25,026 nt of DNA from Candidatus Lernaella stagnicola (lineage in GTDB: Bacteria > Lernaellota > Lernaellaia > Lernaellales > Lernaellaceae). Position numbers and translations under genes: made by a program. Each line of letters starts with the position of its first letter. Within the stretch, counting starts at the first letter, position 1. The notes beneath the pieces were generated by a model. That model was not told the DNA's origin and ran no database searches. It worked only from the letters and a program-made list of their open reading frames with translations. The stretch is from positions 1 to 25,026 of the forward strand of contig JAVCCK010000004.1 in assembly GCA_030765525.1 (NCBI GenBank), written 5' to 3'. Positions 24,523 to 25,026 of this stretch are shown here, one piece after another.

Positions 24523-24709
24523 AATACAGCATCATCACCGCACCGATTGGGTACGCTAGGGAGACACTGGCCAGCAAGCTGCGGATATGCTCGTCGTCCC
24601 AAACCCAGCCACGCTGAAAATCAGGCAGCTGAGTTTTGCCTTCCCGGATCGACTTGACGATATCCTGGAGAGACTCCTTGGTGCTGTCGAAAGTCGTAAG
24701 GACGTTCAT
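24497..24709 (-). pseudogene. DUF262 (GmrSD-like) protein, N-terminal fragment cut by the RAYT unit
   Basis: The 70-residue frame starts at ATG 24709 with AGGAG upstream and gives a clear DUF262 N-terminus: FDSTKESLQDIVKSI, then QLPDFQRGWVWDDEHIRSLL and YPIGAVMML. DUF262 proteins, including GmrS of type IV restriction systems, use the QLPDFQRxxVW region for nucleotide binding and cleavage. After about residue 60 the sequence runs into the RAYT flank repeat and stops in it. A full protein has several hundred residues; the missing part is not in the window. It is probably a remnant of a defence gene. Confidence 0.8.
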
Positions 24710-24907
24710 TCAAATCTCCTCAAATATCTCGAATATCGTTTTTCTCCACCTAAATCAGGTTGAAATCAACCAAATAAAGAGTTCTTGTCTCTTTTCCCGT
24801 TCCGGTGACTTCCTCCAGAACCTCTTCACAATGAAATCGATACATTTTGTCCGTAACTAAGTGGCTGAGGCTCGGTCCACCTTCCTTGATCTTTCCTGAA
24901 TGTGATC

Positions 24908-25026
24908 GCCGGTTGAAAAGTGAAGCACTCGCCGGGTTTGGTGGAGGCGGTGGAAAGTCGTGGCATCCTGAGTTATTTCCCGTTGTTTCGGTTACGAAAC
25001 GACGGGGGAAAGGATGTACAAAGACA
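24908..25026 (+). mobile_element. IS21-type left end, second copy, running off the window
   Basis: This copy aligns without gaps to 23646-23764. It contains the stem-loop GTTTCG-GTTA-CGAAAC, here with a longer stem (CCCGT before, ACGGG after, one wobble). It ends with ATG 25014 (MYKD), the start of IstA, followed by the window end. Whether the rest of the element is intact cannot be seen. Confidence 0.65.

Noticed and set aside
1-25026. CRISPR arrays, tRNA or rRNA genes
   Set aside because: No regularly spaced repeats with unique spacers and no tRNA- or rRNA-like sequence were seen by eye on either strand.

Overview
The window looks like a piece of an uncultured, free-living, Gram-negative, probably anaerobic bacterium. 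The GC content is fairly high. A lipid A-type acyltransferase and five Sec/SPII lipoproteins argue for an outer membrane. A selenocysteine formate dehydrogenase and an HgcA-like corrinoid/iron-sulfur membrane protein argue for anaerobic one-carbon metabolism. Lipoproteins with poly-Asp/Asn linkers are, from memory, common in uncultured 'delta'-type metagenome genomes. No rRNA or ribosomal protein is present, so taxonomy stays open.

Region 1 (1-5135) is a formate module. The 3' part of a formate/nitrite channel gene on + converges on a two-gene operon on -. That operon encodes a NuoG-like molybdenum/tungsten formate dehydrogenase (FdhA) and a NuoE-NuoF fusion diaphorase. FdhA appears as two open reading frames only because an in-frame TGA at 4083-4085 encodes selenocysteine; a SECIS-like hairpin follows it. 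The NuoE-like half of the partner has lost three of its four [2Fe-2S] ligands.

Region 2 (5136-9735) has a structured non-coding stretch, a single-domain response regulator and a broken beta-helix lipoprotein gene. Next comes the most interesting unit: a SAM methyltransferase overlapping by 4 nt a gene that fuses an HgcA-like corrinoid membrane protein to an HgcB-like 2[4Fe-4S] ferredoxin. Two tiny genes with good ribosome sites follow, one Lys-rich and one single-span.

Region 3 (9736-20986) is mostly single genes. They encode a TIGR00027-type methyltransferase, a YaiI/DUF188 protein, an ADP-ribosylglycohydrolase-like lipoprotein, an endonuclease/exonuclease/phosphatase-fold lipoprotein, an RluA-type pseudouridine synthase, an AT-rich HsdR-N nuclease-like protein, an LpxL-type acyltransferase, a mini zinc ribbon and an FG-GAP-like lipoprotein. 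A fossil lipoprotein signal peptide lies at 17640.

Region 4 (20987-25026) is a mobile-element graveyard. It has two decayed RAYT (REP-associated Y1 transposase) copies sharing a 27-nt flank motif, two IS21-type left ends in direct orientation, a DUF262 (GmrSD-like) gene cut off by the RAYT unit, an AT-rich membrane protein and a CrtC/AttH-type lipoprotein. All calls come from reading the sequence; no search was run.
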